DNA of 64,000 bases from Cystobacter fuscus (GCF_002305875.1 NZ_CP022098.1:7006001-7070000), one strand, 5' to 3'; shown: positions 36,841 to 47,884, numbered from the stretch's first letter. Notes: generated by a model not told the origin, from the letters alone. Numbers and translations: made by a program.

Positions 36841-38070
36841 CTAGTAGAGCGAGCCGCCCTCCAGCGCCCCACGCACGGCGTCCACCACGGCGAGAGCATC
36901 CCGGGCCTCGGTCACGTCGTGGACCCGGACGAAGTCCGCGTCTCCCGCGGCGGCCACGGTGGCCACCGAGCCCAGGGTCGCCGCCAGCCGCTGATCCACC
37001 GGACGACCTCCCGCCAGCTTCCCCAGGAAGCTCTTGCGGCTGGTGCCCACCAGGACGGGCAGGCCCAGCACGCGCAGCTCCCCCAGGCGTCTGAGCAGGA
37101 AGAGGTTGTGCCCCAGCGTCTTGCCAAAGCCGATGCCGGGGTCCACCAGCACGCGCTCGCGCGGAATGCCCGCCGCCACGGCCCGCGCCACGCCCTCCTC
37201 CAGGAAGGCGAGCACCTCGTCCACCACGTCCTCGTAGTGGGGGGCGAGCTGCATGGTCTCGGGGGTGCCTTGAATGTGCATGAGACAGCAGGCCGCGCCC
37301 GCCTCGGCCGTCACCCGGGGCAGCTCCGGATCGAACCGGAACCCGCTGATGTCGTTGACGAGCACCACGCCCGCGCGCAGCGCCTCGCGCGCCACCGCCG
37401 CCAGGGTGGTGTCCACGGAGAGTGGCACGTCCGTGCGGACGCGCAGCCCCTCGATGACGGGCAGCAACCGAGCGAGCTGCTCCTCGGCGGGCACGGGGGC
37501 GGAGCCGGGCCGCGTGGTCTCCGCGCCCACGTCCAGCACGTCCGCGCCCGCCTCGGCCAGCCGCAGCCCGTGGGCCACGGCGTCCTCGGCGCGCAGGTAG
37601 CGCCCTCCGTCGGAGAAGCTGTCCGGGGTGACGTTCACCACGCCCATGACGTGGGTGCGCGCGCCGAAGGTGAAGGTGCGCCTCCCGAGCGTCAGCGGCG
37701 CCGGGGGCCTCGTGCTCTCCAGCAGGCGCGCCACGGCGTCGACGAGTCCGGCCAGCTCCGTCCGCTCCCGGGCACGAGCCATCATGCGCTCGAACTGCTC
37801 CTTCCTTCCGGAGAGCAGCCCCGTGCCGGGCCGGGTGCGTGGCTCTCCCTCGACCCACGAGGGGTACTCCTCGTGCCCCGGGCGGGTGCGGCCGGCCAGG
37901 AGGTCCGTGAGCACACGGCCCTGCTCGCGCTCGAGTCCCGTGAGCAGTACGTGCAGCGCGGACACCTTCTCGCGCAGCTCCTCGCGGGCGGAGGGGGACA
38001 GCCCGAGGCGCAGCAGGGCGGGCTCGAGGTCGGCGGGGCGATCGAGGCGGACGGGACGGGCTCGAATCAT
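36841..38070 (-). CDS. folP: Dihydropteroate synthase with long N-terminal extension
   Basis: A 409-residue protein. The DHPS TIM barrel (about 135-405) has 'VMGVVNVTPDSFSDGGRYL', 'GADVLDVGAETTRPGS', 'LVNDISGFRFDPEL', 'PGIGFGKTLGHNLFLL' and 'LVGTSRKSFLG'. It joins p-aminobenzoate to dihydropterin diphosphate in folate synthesis. The first about 130 residues form an Arg/Glu/Leu-rich helical extension not found in E. coli FolP (282 residues). It follows ftsH after a terminator. Confidence 0.93.
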   Translation of the reverse strand: MIRARPVRLDRPADLEPALLRLGLSPSAREELREKVSALHVLLTGLEREQGRVLTDLLAGRTRPGHEEYPSWVEGEPRTRPGTGLLSGRKEQFERMMARARERTELAGLVDAVARLLESTRPPAPLTLGRRTFTFGARTHVMGVVNVTPDSFSDGGRYLRAEDAVAHGLRLAEAGADVLDVGAETTRPGSAPVPAEEQLARLLPVIEGLRVRTDVPLSVDTTLAAVAREALRAGVVLVNDISGFRFDPELPRVTAEAGAACCLMHIQGTPETMQLAPHYEDVVDEVLAFLEEGVARAVAAGIPRERVLVDPGIGFGKTLGHNLFLLRRLGELRVLGLPVLVGTSRKSFLGKLAGGRPVDQRLAATLGSVATVAAAGDADFVRVHDVTEARDALAVVDAVRGALEGGSLY

Positions 38071-38100
38071 GGGCGGAGCGGCTCCGGCGGGACGCGCGAG

Positions 38101-38139
38101 AAAAAGACGAAGGCCCTCCCCACGTGGGTGGAGAGGGCC
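38101..38139 (-). terminator. Rho-independent terminator after ftsH
   Basis: On the minus strand a 12-bp stem with one mismatch (38128-38139 with 38112-38123, 4-base loop) is followed by TTCGTCTTTTTCTC. It lies 30 bases past the ftsH stop and would uncouple ftsH from folP. Confidence 0.8.
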
Positions 38140-38169
38140 TGGGTTCTACCTGAGCGGAGGGCCGCGGCT

Positions 38170-40089
<1,920 letters not shown>

Positions 40090-40271
40090 GTGGCAGCAGC
40101 CCTTTCGGTGCTCGGCGGCAGTGGTGGGCACGGACGGAAAAGCCCAACACTTCCGACCGGTTGTCACGACACCGGGCGTATTGCCCGTGTATCTGACGGT
40201 AACAGCAACAACAAAAACGCCTCAACTATTTTGGGGGTTCCTCTTCTGGCACGCCCCCGAAGTGTCCGACT

Positions 40272-41636
40272 CTATAACGCACAGCCCCCGGGCATGCCCG
40301 TGCCAGGAGGCAGTGCCCAGAGATACAGCCGTACAGCGCCCGCGTCCGGCGAATTCCACACCCCTGGTACCCAGAGCACACTCCCCCTGGCGTCCGTGAC
40401 GACCGGCACCCGGTCCCGGTGCTCGCGGGGAACGCGGCCGTCCACCAGCACGTCCTGCAGCTTCCGGGAGCCGGCGGGACCGCGCACCCGATCCCCGGCG
40501 CGACGCGTCCTCACCGTGAGCGGCCACCGGGTCTCCTCCCTCAGGGACAGGGCGAGCGCCCCCGGGGGCGGTGTCCCGGACCCCACCCCGAAGTGCCATT
40601 GCGTTCCGGGCTGCACGCCCTCGCTCCCCTCTCCGTCCAGGACCAGGCAGGCCGCGGCCTCGTCCGCTGACCCCTCCCGGCGCACGCAGCGCACGCGTCC
40701 CCCCATGGCCAGGAGCTGGAGGCCCCCCGGCACGTACCCTCCGCGCAGCGTCACCGTCCCCCCGTCCGCCACGGCGTCCAGCACCCGGGCGAGCGAGGGC
40801 CCATCCACCTCCGCCCCCGCCGCGGTCATCAGGCGGACGAGCACCCGGCGGCGCAGCGCGGGCTCCAGGGCGCGCACGCCCACCGCGTCCAGACTCCCCT
40901 CCGGCAGCACCAGCCGATCCCAGGCCTCCTCGGCCATGCGGGCCAGCAGCGCCTCGTCCTCGGCCGCCAGGCGGGTGAAGGCCGCCAGGTGTGGCACCAC
41001 GGAGAAGCCCACGGCCGCGGAGAGCGCGGGCAGCAGCTCGTGCCTCAGCCGCGCCCGGAGAAAGGCCCTGTCCTCGTTCATGCTGTCGTGCACGAAGCCC
41101 GTGCCCTGCTCGGCGAGGAATGCCTCCACCTCCTCGCGCGTGCGCTCGATGAGCGGACGGACGAGCGCGGCGCGCGCCCGGTGGATGCCGATGGCGCCGC
41201 GCAGGGCGGTGCCTCGCGACAGCCGCATGAGCAGCGTCTCGGCCTGGTCCGTCGCCGTGTGCGCCGTGGCCACCGCCCCCAACCCCCGCTCGCGCCGCAA
41301 CGCCTCCAGCGCCGCGTAGCGGGCGTGCCGGGCCCGCTCCTCCACCCCCGGACCCCGCCGCAGACCCAGCTCGCGGACATGACACGGCAGCCCCCACCCG
41401 GCCGCCAGCCGGACGACCGCCTCGGTGTCCCGCCGGGCCTCGGGCCGCAGACCGTGGTCGAGCGTGGCCACCTCCACCCGCAGCGACAGCGCCTCGCGCA
41501 CGAGCGCCGTTCCCACCAGCAGGGCGCACGAGTCCGCTCCCCCCGAGACGGCCAGCAGCACCGAGCCTCCCTCCAGACCGAGCTGGCGGTAGCACCCCGC
41601 GAGGTTTCGCGAAAACAAGAGGCTCGTTTCACCCAT
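40272..41636 (-). CDS. tilS: tRNA(Ile)-lysidine synthetase
   Basis: A 454-residue enzyme that converts C34 of tRNA-Ile(CAU) to lysidine. The PP-loop is 'LLAVSGGADSCALLVG', followed by 'VATLDHGLRPEA', 'GAVATAHTATDQAETLLMRLSRG' and 'PLIERTREEVEAFL'. The C-terminal substrate-binding domain ends in 'GDRVRGPAGSRKLQDVLVDGRVPREHRDRVPVV'. The start may be 41636 or the in-frame ATG at 41645; neither has a strong ribosome site. ftsH follows after 182 bases. Confidence 0.94.
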   Translation of the reverse strand: MGETSLLFSRNLAGCYRQLGLEGGSVLLAVSGGADSCALLVGTALVREALSLRVEVATLDHGLRPEARRDTEAVVRLAAGWGLPCHVRELGLRRGPGVEERARHARYAALEALRRERGLGAVATAHTATDQAETLLMRLSRGTALRGAIGIHRARAALVRPLIERTREEVEAFLAEQGTGFVHDSMNEDRAFLRARLRHELLPALSAAVGFSVVPHLAAFTRLAAEDEALLARMAEEAWDRLVLPEGSLDAVGVRALEPALRRRVLVRLMTAAGAEVDGPSLARVLDAVADGGTVTLRGGYVPGGLQLLAMGGRVRCVRREGSADEAAACLVLDGEGSEGVQPGTQWHFGVGSGTPPPGALALSLREETRWPLTVRTRRAGDRVRGPAGSRKLQDVLVDGRVPREHRDRVPVVTDARGSVLWVPGVWNSPDAGAVRLYLWALPPGTGMPGGCAL

Positions 41637-42085
41637 GACCGGCATCGAACACGCGAGGGAATCGGAATCGCGCGGGCCGGGTTACACCAGATGCGGCCGG
41701 TTGAAGCAGCCGAAGTCGATTCTTATGCTCTTCCTGGGGGTCGCGACGGTCGGGGAAAAGAGGGCGGGGGCGGAATGGCCGAGCGACTCGAAGGGTTACA
41801 CTGATGGATTTTCAACGGAGTTGGGCCTAGGGGTCCCCCCCCTCCCCCTCTGGGCCCACGGGGCCGCTGGGACACGTCCTGGCGGTCCTTCTTTCCGGAA
41901 CGCCCCGGATCCTGCCTGCCAGGATCCGGGGCGTTCTCTTTTCGCGGGCTTTTTTCGCACACGCGGAATACCCGGCGGCATACGGTGGGGACACACGCCG
42001 AAACCGTTGACCCGTCAGGAGGTCTGTCGGATAACGGCTCCAGTGTGTTCAGGTCGTCACCTCGTATCCGTTCCGGAGACCCAGG
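41637..42085. other. 449-base intergenic region with an orphan terminator
   Basis: This region separates leftward tilS from the rightward TIGR04563-like pair. It contains C/G-rich runs (about 41826-41875), the strong terminator hairpin at 41898-41940, and 145 bases of leader before 42086. No convincing protein frame is present. The terminator on the + strand has no coding gene upstream of it, so a small RNA or attenuated leader is possible. Confidence 0.5.
41898..41940 (+). terminator. Strong rho-independent terminator with no upstream gene
   Basis: GAACGCCCCGGATCCTG (41898-41914) and CAGGATCCGGGGCGTTC (41920-41936) form a perfect 17-bp stem with a 5-base loop, followed by TCTTTT. The tail is T-rich only on the + strand, giving a direction. 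Upstream on that strand there is no gene back to the tilS start. Confidence 0.8.
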
Positions 42086-42298
42086 ATGGCAGGCACCGAC
42101 AAGCGCAAGCAGTCCCTCTACTTCCCCGAGGAGATGCTCAAGGAGATCCAGGAGGAAGCCAACCGCCAGGACCGTTCGCTCTCGTGGGTCGTCCAGCAGG
42201 CCTGGAAGATCGCTCGTGACCGCATCAAGTCGTTCCCCGCCGTCAACGACGTGACGGGTGACGAGCGGCAGGACCCACGTGAGGAAGGAAGGTCCTAA
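42086..42298 (+). CDS. TIGR04563-like small protein (copy 1)
   Basis: A 70-residue protein with the pattern 'KRKQSLYFPEEMLKEIQEEA..QDRSLSWVVQQAWKIAR', typical of the small myxobacterial TIGR04563 family and shaped like a ribbon-helix-helix DNA-binding domain (beta strand 'QSLYFP', two helices). The C-terminal tail is short and polar. It may be a small transcriptional regulator; targets unknown. GGAGACCCAGG lies just before the ATG. The paralogue follows after 5 bases. Confidence 0.8.
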   Translation: MAGTDKRKQSLYFPEEMLKEIQEEANRQDRSLSWVVQQAWKIARDRIKSFPAVNDVTGDERQDPREEGRS

Positions 42299-42303
42299 GG
42301 GCC

Positions 42304-42519
42304 ATGGCCGCTACTGATCATCGAAAACAAAGCCTCTACTTCCCCGAAGACATGCTGGATGAAATCCAGCGCGAGGCGACGCGGCAGGATCGCTCGCTGT
42401 CGTGGATCGTCCAACAGGCCTGGAAGGTGGCCCGGGGCGATCTGCGCAAGATGCCCTCGCCCAACGATGTCTTCGGCGCCCCGCCGCCCCGCCCCGACGG
42501 CACGTCGGACGGGACGTAG
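42304..42519 (+). CDS. TIGR04563-like small protein (copy 2)
   Basis: A 71-residue paralogue of the preceding gene, about 70 % identical over the first 50 residues ('KQSLYFPEDMLDEIQREATR' then 'QDRSLSWIVQQAWKVARG'). Only the tail differs (Pro-rich). The pair could form heterodimers if the ribbon-helix-helix fold is right (inference). Confidence 0.8.
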   Translation: MAATDHRKQSLYFPEDMLDEIQREATRQDRSLSWIVQQAWKVARGDLRKMPSPNDVFGAPPPRPDGTSDGT

Positions 42520-42529
42520 TCCCCCAGCA

Positions 42530-42570
42530 CCCTTCCCGGCCCGGAGCTAGCGCACCACGGGCCGGGAGGG
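42530..42570. terminator. Bidirectional hairpin between convergent genes
   Basis: CCCTTCCCGGCCC (42530-42542) pairs with GGGCCGGGAGGG (42559-42570) with one bulged base. The right arm lies inside the 3' end of the minus-strand nucleotidase gene. There is no T tract. Confidence 0.5.
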
Positions 42571-43386
42571 TTTCGCGCAGTTCTCGAAGACGACGCGCTC
42601 CTCCTCGTACAAGGGGGGTTTCTGCTCGGCATGTTGGCCGCGCATCCAGGCCACGGTGAGGGTCACGTCCGTGGTCCGGCCCTCGGACGAGCTCGCCGTG
42701 ACGGGGTTGCGCGCCACGTCGGAGGCCGCGTCCTTGAAGATGGTGCCGTAGCCGTCTCCGCCCAGCGCCAGGAACGACGACATGGCCACCCGGTAGTACG
42801 GAGCGTTGTCCCGCGGGGGCAAGGGCACCGCCCGGCCGCTCACGCTCAGCTCCTGCACGCGCTGTCCCACCGGGCGCGAGCAGTCCACGCGCAGCTTGAC
42901 GTCCTCGGACACCTGCAGGAAGGCGCCCGAGGGCGCGAGGATGGGCTGGCCCGCCGGCGACAGTCCCTCCACCGAGTGCTCGAACATGGCCACGAGCTGC
43001 TTCTCGGTGAGGTCCACCGTCACCACGGAGTTCTCGAAGAGCATCACCTCGTGCAGGAGGCCATTCTTCAGCGGCCCCTTGGGGATGGACGTGCGGGTGA
43101 CGCACAGGCCCTCGGCCCGGAGCGCGCCTCCGTTGATGATGCCCAGGTGCGCGGGGGCCCGGGAGCCATCCTCGGCGTGGCGCAGCGCGTCCGCGGCGAG
43201 CTGCCCGAGCGCATGGTTGTCATGCCGCGTGTAGATGCGGTCCAGATAGACGTCCTGGCCCAGGTAGCCGAGGACCGTCTCGGGCTCCTCCACCAGGGGC
43301 TGGCACTGATCGTTGTAGCGCAGGCAGCCCAGGCCCGGAGCCAGGGCCAACGCCAGCAGCGCGACGGAGAACGGTCGGGACATCAC
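42547..43386 (-). CDS. Lipoprotein with only the 5'-nucleotidase C-terminal domain
   Basis: A 279-residue lipoprotein with signal 'ALLALALAPGLGC' and Cys21. The rest matches the 5'-nucleotidase C-terminal domain (PF02872-type): 'DNHALGQLAADALRH', 'HLGIINGGALRAEG', 'GLLHEVMLFENSVVTVDLTEKQLVAMFEHSVE', and the substrate-binding 'VAMSSFLALGGDGYGTIF'. The N-terminal metallophosphatase domain that does the chemistry in UshA-like enzymes is absent, so it may only bind nucleotides or need a partner. It overlaps the 3' end of the TonB receptor gene. Confidence 0.82.
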   Translation of the reverse strand: MMSRPFSVALLALALAPGLGCLRYNDQCQPLVEEPETVLGYLGQDVYLDRIYTRHDNHALGQLAADALRHAEDGSRAPAHLGIINGGALRAEGLCVTRTSIPKGPLKNGLLHEVMLFENSVVTVDLTEKQLVAMFEHSVEGLSPAGQPILAPSGAFLQVSEDVKLRVDCSRPVGQRVQELSVSGRAVPLPPRDNAPYYRVAMSSFLALGGDGYGTIFKDAASDVARNPVTASSSEGRTTDVTLTVAWMRGQHAEQKPPLYEEERVVFENCAKPSRPVVR

Positions 43387-46195
43387 AGGTGGGCCCTCAA
43401 GGTCAGGAAGGCGGACAAGCCCTCACGGGGAAGCAGGTTGGGGATGCGGTCCGGACGGGGCACATCATCGCGCAGGTCGAAGTCGAAGACGTTCTGCACC
43501 AGCAGCGTCAGCTCGAAGTGATCGGCGATGGGCTCGGTGCGCACCTGCGCGGTGATGAGGTTGTAGGCGGGGATCCGGTAGCGGCGCACCAGCTCCAGCA
43601 CCGAGCGCGTGTTGTTGCGCCGCTCGGCGCCCGCGCGCACCACGAGATCGAAGTTGATGATGTCTCCAATGGGCATGGAGATGCCGGCGTTGAAGCGCGC
43701 CTGGGGGGTGTCGGTGAGGTAGAGGTGGTTGGCGGGCAGCTCCAGATCCTCGGCGCGGAAGAGGCTCGCGTTGACCCAGGCGGTGGCGCGCTTGCTGGCC
43801 TCCAGCCGAGCCTCGCCCTCCACGCCGTACACGCGCACGCCCAGCTCGCGGTTGCGCACCGGGACGATGTTGCCCGAGGTGTCCACGGCGGCGATGGGAT
43901 GGGAGAAGCCCTCGTAGAAGGCGTTGCCGCGCAGGCGCACGCGCGCCTCGCCCGCCGTCTGGACGAGGTCCGCGCCCAGCTCGATCGTGTCCACCACGGC
44001 GGGCTGCAGGCTCGGGTTCCCCTCGAAGCGGCCCTGGTTGTAGTAGGTGTTGGGGATCTGCTCGAGCAGCTCCTGGAGCGTGGGCGGACGGAAGGCCCGG
44101 CCGTAGAGCAGCTTGAGCACGAGCGAGTCGGTGACCGAGAAGACCAGCCCCGCGCGGGGATTGAGGCTCGTCACCAGGTGCGTGCCGGTGATGGCGAGGC
44201 TGTCCGTGTCCACCAGGGGCAACTCGGTCACGTCCGCGCGCAACCCGAGGGTGAGCGTGAGCGGCTCCACCACCGTCCATTGGTCCTGCACGAAGGCACC
44301 GAACGCCAACCGCCGCGAGGCCGCGCCCTGGGCGATGTCCTGGATGTCCACGAGCCCCGTCGGCGGCGCCAGCTCGCCACGCAGGCGGCTGTCGGAGGTG
44401 TAGTTGGTGAGGTAGGAGTAGTCGTCCAGCGTCTGCAGCTCCCCCACCGCGCCGAAGGACAGGCGGTTGCCCTCGAAGAGCGACAGGTCCGCGTCCACGC
44501 TGGCGCCCAGGGTGCTCACCGTGACGAGCGTCTGCTCGAGCATGCCCTCGGGGAAGAGCTGGGTGCGGTCATCCGGGCCGGTGCGGAAGTTGTCCGGGCC
44601 GATCTGGAAGAGCCGGTCCGTGTACTGCCGATCCGCGGACAGGCGCGCGCGCACCCGCATCTGCTCGCTCACCTGGCGCTCGTAGGTGATGTCGCCCAGC
44701 AGCATCAGCCACTTGAGGCGCGAGTCCGGACCCATGGTGTCGAACAGGCCCAGGAGCGCGGCGCGGTTCTCGGACATCACCCGCACGGACGCGGTGAGGC
44801 GGTTGCGCGAGGAGATCGCGTACTCGGCGCCCAGGCCGAGGTTGAGCAGGAAGCGGTCATCATGGGTGTAGCCGGCGGGATCCAACGGCTCGCGCAGCTT
44901 CTGCGCGAGCGTGTCCGCGTCGAGCGCGTCCTTCTCGACGGCCGTCGAGCCCCCCTCCTGGTACCAGACGTCCCCGTCCCCGAAGAGCTTGAGGCGATCC
45001 AGGCCGAGGGCACCCGAGAGGTGGAGATCCGCGGCGGGCGCGAGGCCCTGCTCCACCTTCTTGGGCACTCCGCCCACCGAGGCGGAGGAGAACAGGCCTT
45101 CCTCGCGCTGCGTGACGAGGTTCACCACGCCCAGGAAGGCCCCCGCGCCATACAGCGACGAGCCCGGACCCCGGATGACCTCGATGCGCTCGAGGTTCTC
45201 CACCGGCAGGTTCATCAGCGCCTTGCCGTCGAAGAAGTTGTTGAGCCGGTGGCCGTTGAGCAGGAAGAGCACCTCGGCGTCGTTGCGCAGGCCGCGCACG
45301 GCCGTGCGGTAGAAGCCCTGGACGTCGCGGCTGATGGAAAGCCCGGGCACCACGTCCAGCACGTCCGCTACCGTGCGCGCCCCGAGCGAGCGGATCTGCT
45401 CGCGCCCGAACGAGGCGGCGATGGCGGGCACCTTCTTCACCGACTCCTCGTGCCGCGTGGCCAGCGCCAGCGTGTCCTCGGCGGTGTAGAGCGCCAGATC
45501 CTCCTCCATCTGCGAGCGCGCCGACTCGACGGGCGCGGGCTCGGGAGGAAGCGGGCGCGCGGGCCGCTCCGGGGCCGGGGGGGTGGCGGCCGATTCCGAG
45601 TCCGCGGGCAGCTCGGCGTTGAGCGCCGCCATGGCGTCATCGGATTCGGACGTCCGGGCCGGCTCGGCCTTGCGCACGGGCTCGGGCTTGGAGGGCTCGG
45701 GCTTGCGTGCGGACTTCGCGGGCTCGGGGGCACGGGGAGCGGGGGGCGGACGCGGGGGGCTGCCGGTTCCGGGGGCGTCCGGGACGACAGGGGCGGCCCT
45801 CGGGCCGGAGGCTCCGCGCCCTCGACGAGTACCCGGGCCGGACGCGTGGCGCTCTTGAAGAGCGGCACCCGCTCTCCACCGGGAGTGAAGCCCTCCACGT
45901 AGTACTCGACCCCGGGAGCGGCCAGGTGCGTGCCCGGAATGGTTCCCCGGTAGAGGTCGCCGTACTGCAACTCCATGGGCGCCTCGGTGTAGGGCTCGCC
46001 GGAGCCGCGGTAGCGCAGCACCACGCGGAGGATGCGCTGGGTGCCGGTGAGCACACCATCCACCACCAGGGCCTGGCCGGCTTCCGCCTGCTCCGGGGGA
46101 TTGTGAAGCAGGGACGACTTCTCCTGCGAGTGGACGGGCAGCGCCACGAGCAGCACGAGCGCGAGGAGGATGGAGCGGGGGCGTGAGCAGGCCAC
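43383..46195 (-). CDS. TonB-dependent receptor with apparent frameshift
   Basis: An outer membrane receptor. The plug domain has 'ASFGREQIRSLGARTVADVLDVVPGLSISRDVQGF', 'VRGLRNDAEVLFLLNGHRLNN' and 'IEVIRGPGSSLYGAGAFLGVVNLVT', followed by a 22-strand barrel ending with the terminal 'FLTLRAHL'. The signal peptide ('SILLALVLLVALPVHSQ') and an Ig-like N-terminal domain ('YTEAPMELQYGDLYRGTIPG') are in another frame, starting at the GTG at 46195. The two frames meet in a Pro-rich linker near 45740-45770, where C6 runs (minus strand) occur. One extra C would restore one frame. Sequencing error, true mutation or programmed slippage cannot be told apart here. Confidence 0.78.
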
Positions 46196-46298
46196 GGGGA
46201 CTCGGATCGTCCACCGTGGGCCCGGACGCGTCAAGGAAGGGGGACACGGTCGCTGAATTTTTGCCGGCCCCTCGGGTGCGTGCGAGTGGTGACCGCCC

Positions 46299-47849
46299 AT
46301 GCGCGCGTCGCTCGCCCTCCACCTCGCCCTGTTCCGTCGTCAGAAGGCCCAGATCGCCCGGGTCGTCGAAGGACAGTCGGCGGCCTTTCGCGCCTACGAG
46401 GCCCGCTACCGCCGGCGGACCTCCGACTACCGCCAGCTCCTCTCCGCCCACGCCGTCTCCCAGCAGGTGCGCGCCGCGGACGTCATCTACGTGGGCGACT
46501 ACCATACGCTGCCGCTCGCGCAGGAGACCTACCTGAACCTCGTGGAGGGCGTCCGGGAGGCGGGCCGCCGGGTGGTGCTCGCGCTCGAGTGCGTGGAGGG
46601 CCGGCACCAGGCATCCGTCGACGCGTACCTGGCCGGACGCCTCACCGAGCGCGCCCTGCTCTCCCGCCTGGGACTCGGCGCGGGACAAGGTGCCTGGTCC
46701 GGGGCGCGCACGCTGCTCGCCTACGCCCGGCGCCACCGCCTGCCCGTGGTGGGCATCGACCGCCGCGCCCAGGGAGAGCGCTCCCTCGAACTCCGGGACG
46801 CGTACGCGGCCGAGCGCATCGCCCGAGCCCTTCGGGCCGAGGATTCCCCCCGGGTGGTGGTGCTCGTGGGCCAGTACCACGTGGCGCCCTGCCACCTCCC
46901 CGCCCAGGTGGAGCGGGCACTCGGCGAGGCGCACGGCCTCAAGGGGCTCGTGGTGTACCAGAACGCCGAGGGCGTCTACTGGCGGCTCGCCCGCGAGGGC
47001 AAGGTGGGCGCGGCGCAGGCGGTGGAGCTGGCGGATGGGGCGCTGTGCCTGCTCAACGCCTCACCCGTGGTGTGCCAGCAGAGCTTCCTGGACTACCTCG
47101 AGGCCGAGTCGGGGGACTCGCCCCTGCGCGAGCGCGGCGCCGCCGAGCGCTTCCGGGAGATGGCGGGCCTCATCGGACGGCTCGCGGGCGTGCCGGTGGG
47201 GCGCTGGCTGGACGAGGCCGAGGTGGTGACGGCGGCGGACGGGGACGCACTCGAGCGCATCCAGCAGCGGGGCCGCTTCACGCAAGGTGAACTCGTGCAG
47301 CTGCGCCGCTACATCCTCTCGCGCGAGAGCTACTACATCCCCCGGGCGCGCACGGCCTACCTGGCGTCGCTCTCCCTCAACCACGCGGCCGAGGAGGCGG
47401 CGCACTTCGTGCGGCACTGCGCCGTGGGCGACGCCATGGAGGCGCCGCGCCGGGCCTCGGATGCCTTCTACGCGCGCTGCGTGGAAGAGGCGCTGGGCTT
47501 CTTCGGCTCGAAGCTGGTGAACCCCCGGCGCGTCTGCGTGGGGGCCGGCGAGTGGGCCCTGCGCTTTGGCCAGGCCCGGGGCGTGGAGCGGCAGATCGCC
47601 GCGTTCGTGCTCGCGCACAAGGCGGCCGAGGTGGAGGTGCCGGACGAGGCGGTGAAGCTCCTGCCCCTGCGCAAGGATCGGCTCTTCCATGGCGTCAGCC
47701 ACGCACTGGGCTACCTGCTGGGCGATGCGCTCTACCAGGGCTTCGAGGCGGGCCGGGTCGAGCGCGCCGAGGTGCGCGCCCTGTTCCGGGATCCCCTCGA
47801 GGACCCGCGCGCCACCTACTTCCAGTGGGTGCGCCGCCTGTCCTCCTGA
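46299..47849 (+). CDS. ChaN-like (DUF399) protein with C-terminal extension
   Basis: A 516-residue protein. The first about 270 residues match the ChaN/DUF399 fold: 'ADVIYVGDYHTLPLAQETYLNLV', 'RVVLALECVEGRHQASVDAYL' and 'RVVVLVGQYHVAPCHL'. In Campylobacter-type proteins this fold binds heme for iron uptake. The last about 240 residues are of no recognised family and look helical. There is no clear signal peptide, unlike classical ChaN lipoproteins. It is divergent from a TonB receptor (103 bases between starts), suggesting a shared iron/heme role (inference). Confidence 0.8.
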   Translation: MRASLALHLALFRRQKAQIARVVEGQSAAFRAYEARYRRRTSDYRQLLSAHAVSQQVRAADVIYVGDYHTLPLAQETYLNLVEGVREAGRRVVLALECVEGRHQASVDAYLAGRLTERALLSRLGLGAGQGAWSGARTLLAYARRHRLPVVGIDRRAQGERSLELRDAYAAERIARALRAEDSPRVVVLVGQYHVAPCHLPAQVERALGEAHGLKGLVVYQNAEGVYWRLAREGKVGAAQAVELADGALCLLNASPVVCQQSFLDYLEAESGDSPLRERGAAERFREMAGLIGRLAGVPVGRWLDEAEVVTAADGDALERIQQRGRFTQGELVQLRRYILSRESYYIPRARTAYLASLSLNHAAEEAAHFVRHCAVGDAMEAPRRASDAFYARCVEEALGFFGSKLVNPRRVCVGAGEWALRFGQARGVERQIAAFVLAHKAAEVEVPDEAVKLLPLRKDRLFHGVSHALGYLLGDALYQGFEAGRVERAEVRALFRDPLEDPRATYFQWVRRLSS

Positions 47850-47884
47850 AGACGTGCGGAAGACGTGAGAGGATGGGCGGCGAC

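Noticed and set aside
41780-41850. tRNA-Leu/Ser-like D-arm ('ATGGCCGAGCGACTCGAAGG')
   Set aside because: No anticodon stem, variable arm or T-loop (GTTCGAATC-type) follows and there is no acceptor pairing, so it is not a tRNA gene.
41635-42219. 194-codon + strand frame through the intergenic region before the TIGR04563-like pair
   Set aside because: It runs through the terminator hairpin and then overlaps the real small gene in another frame; no family sequence.
46273-46320. Longer N-terminus for the TonB receptor (GTG at 46300)
   Set aside because: The extra residues lack signal-peptide character and run into the start of the divergent ChaN-like gene; the GTG at 46195 gives a proper signal peptide.
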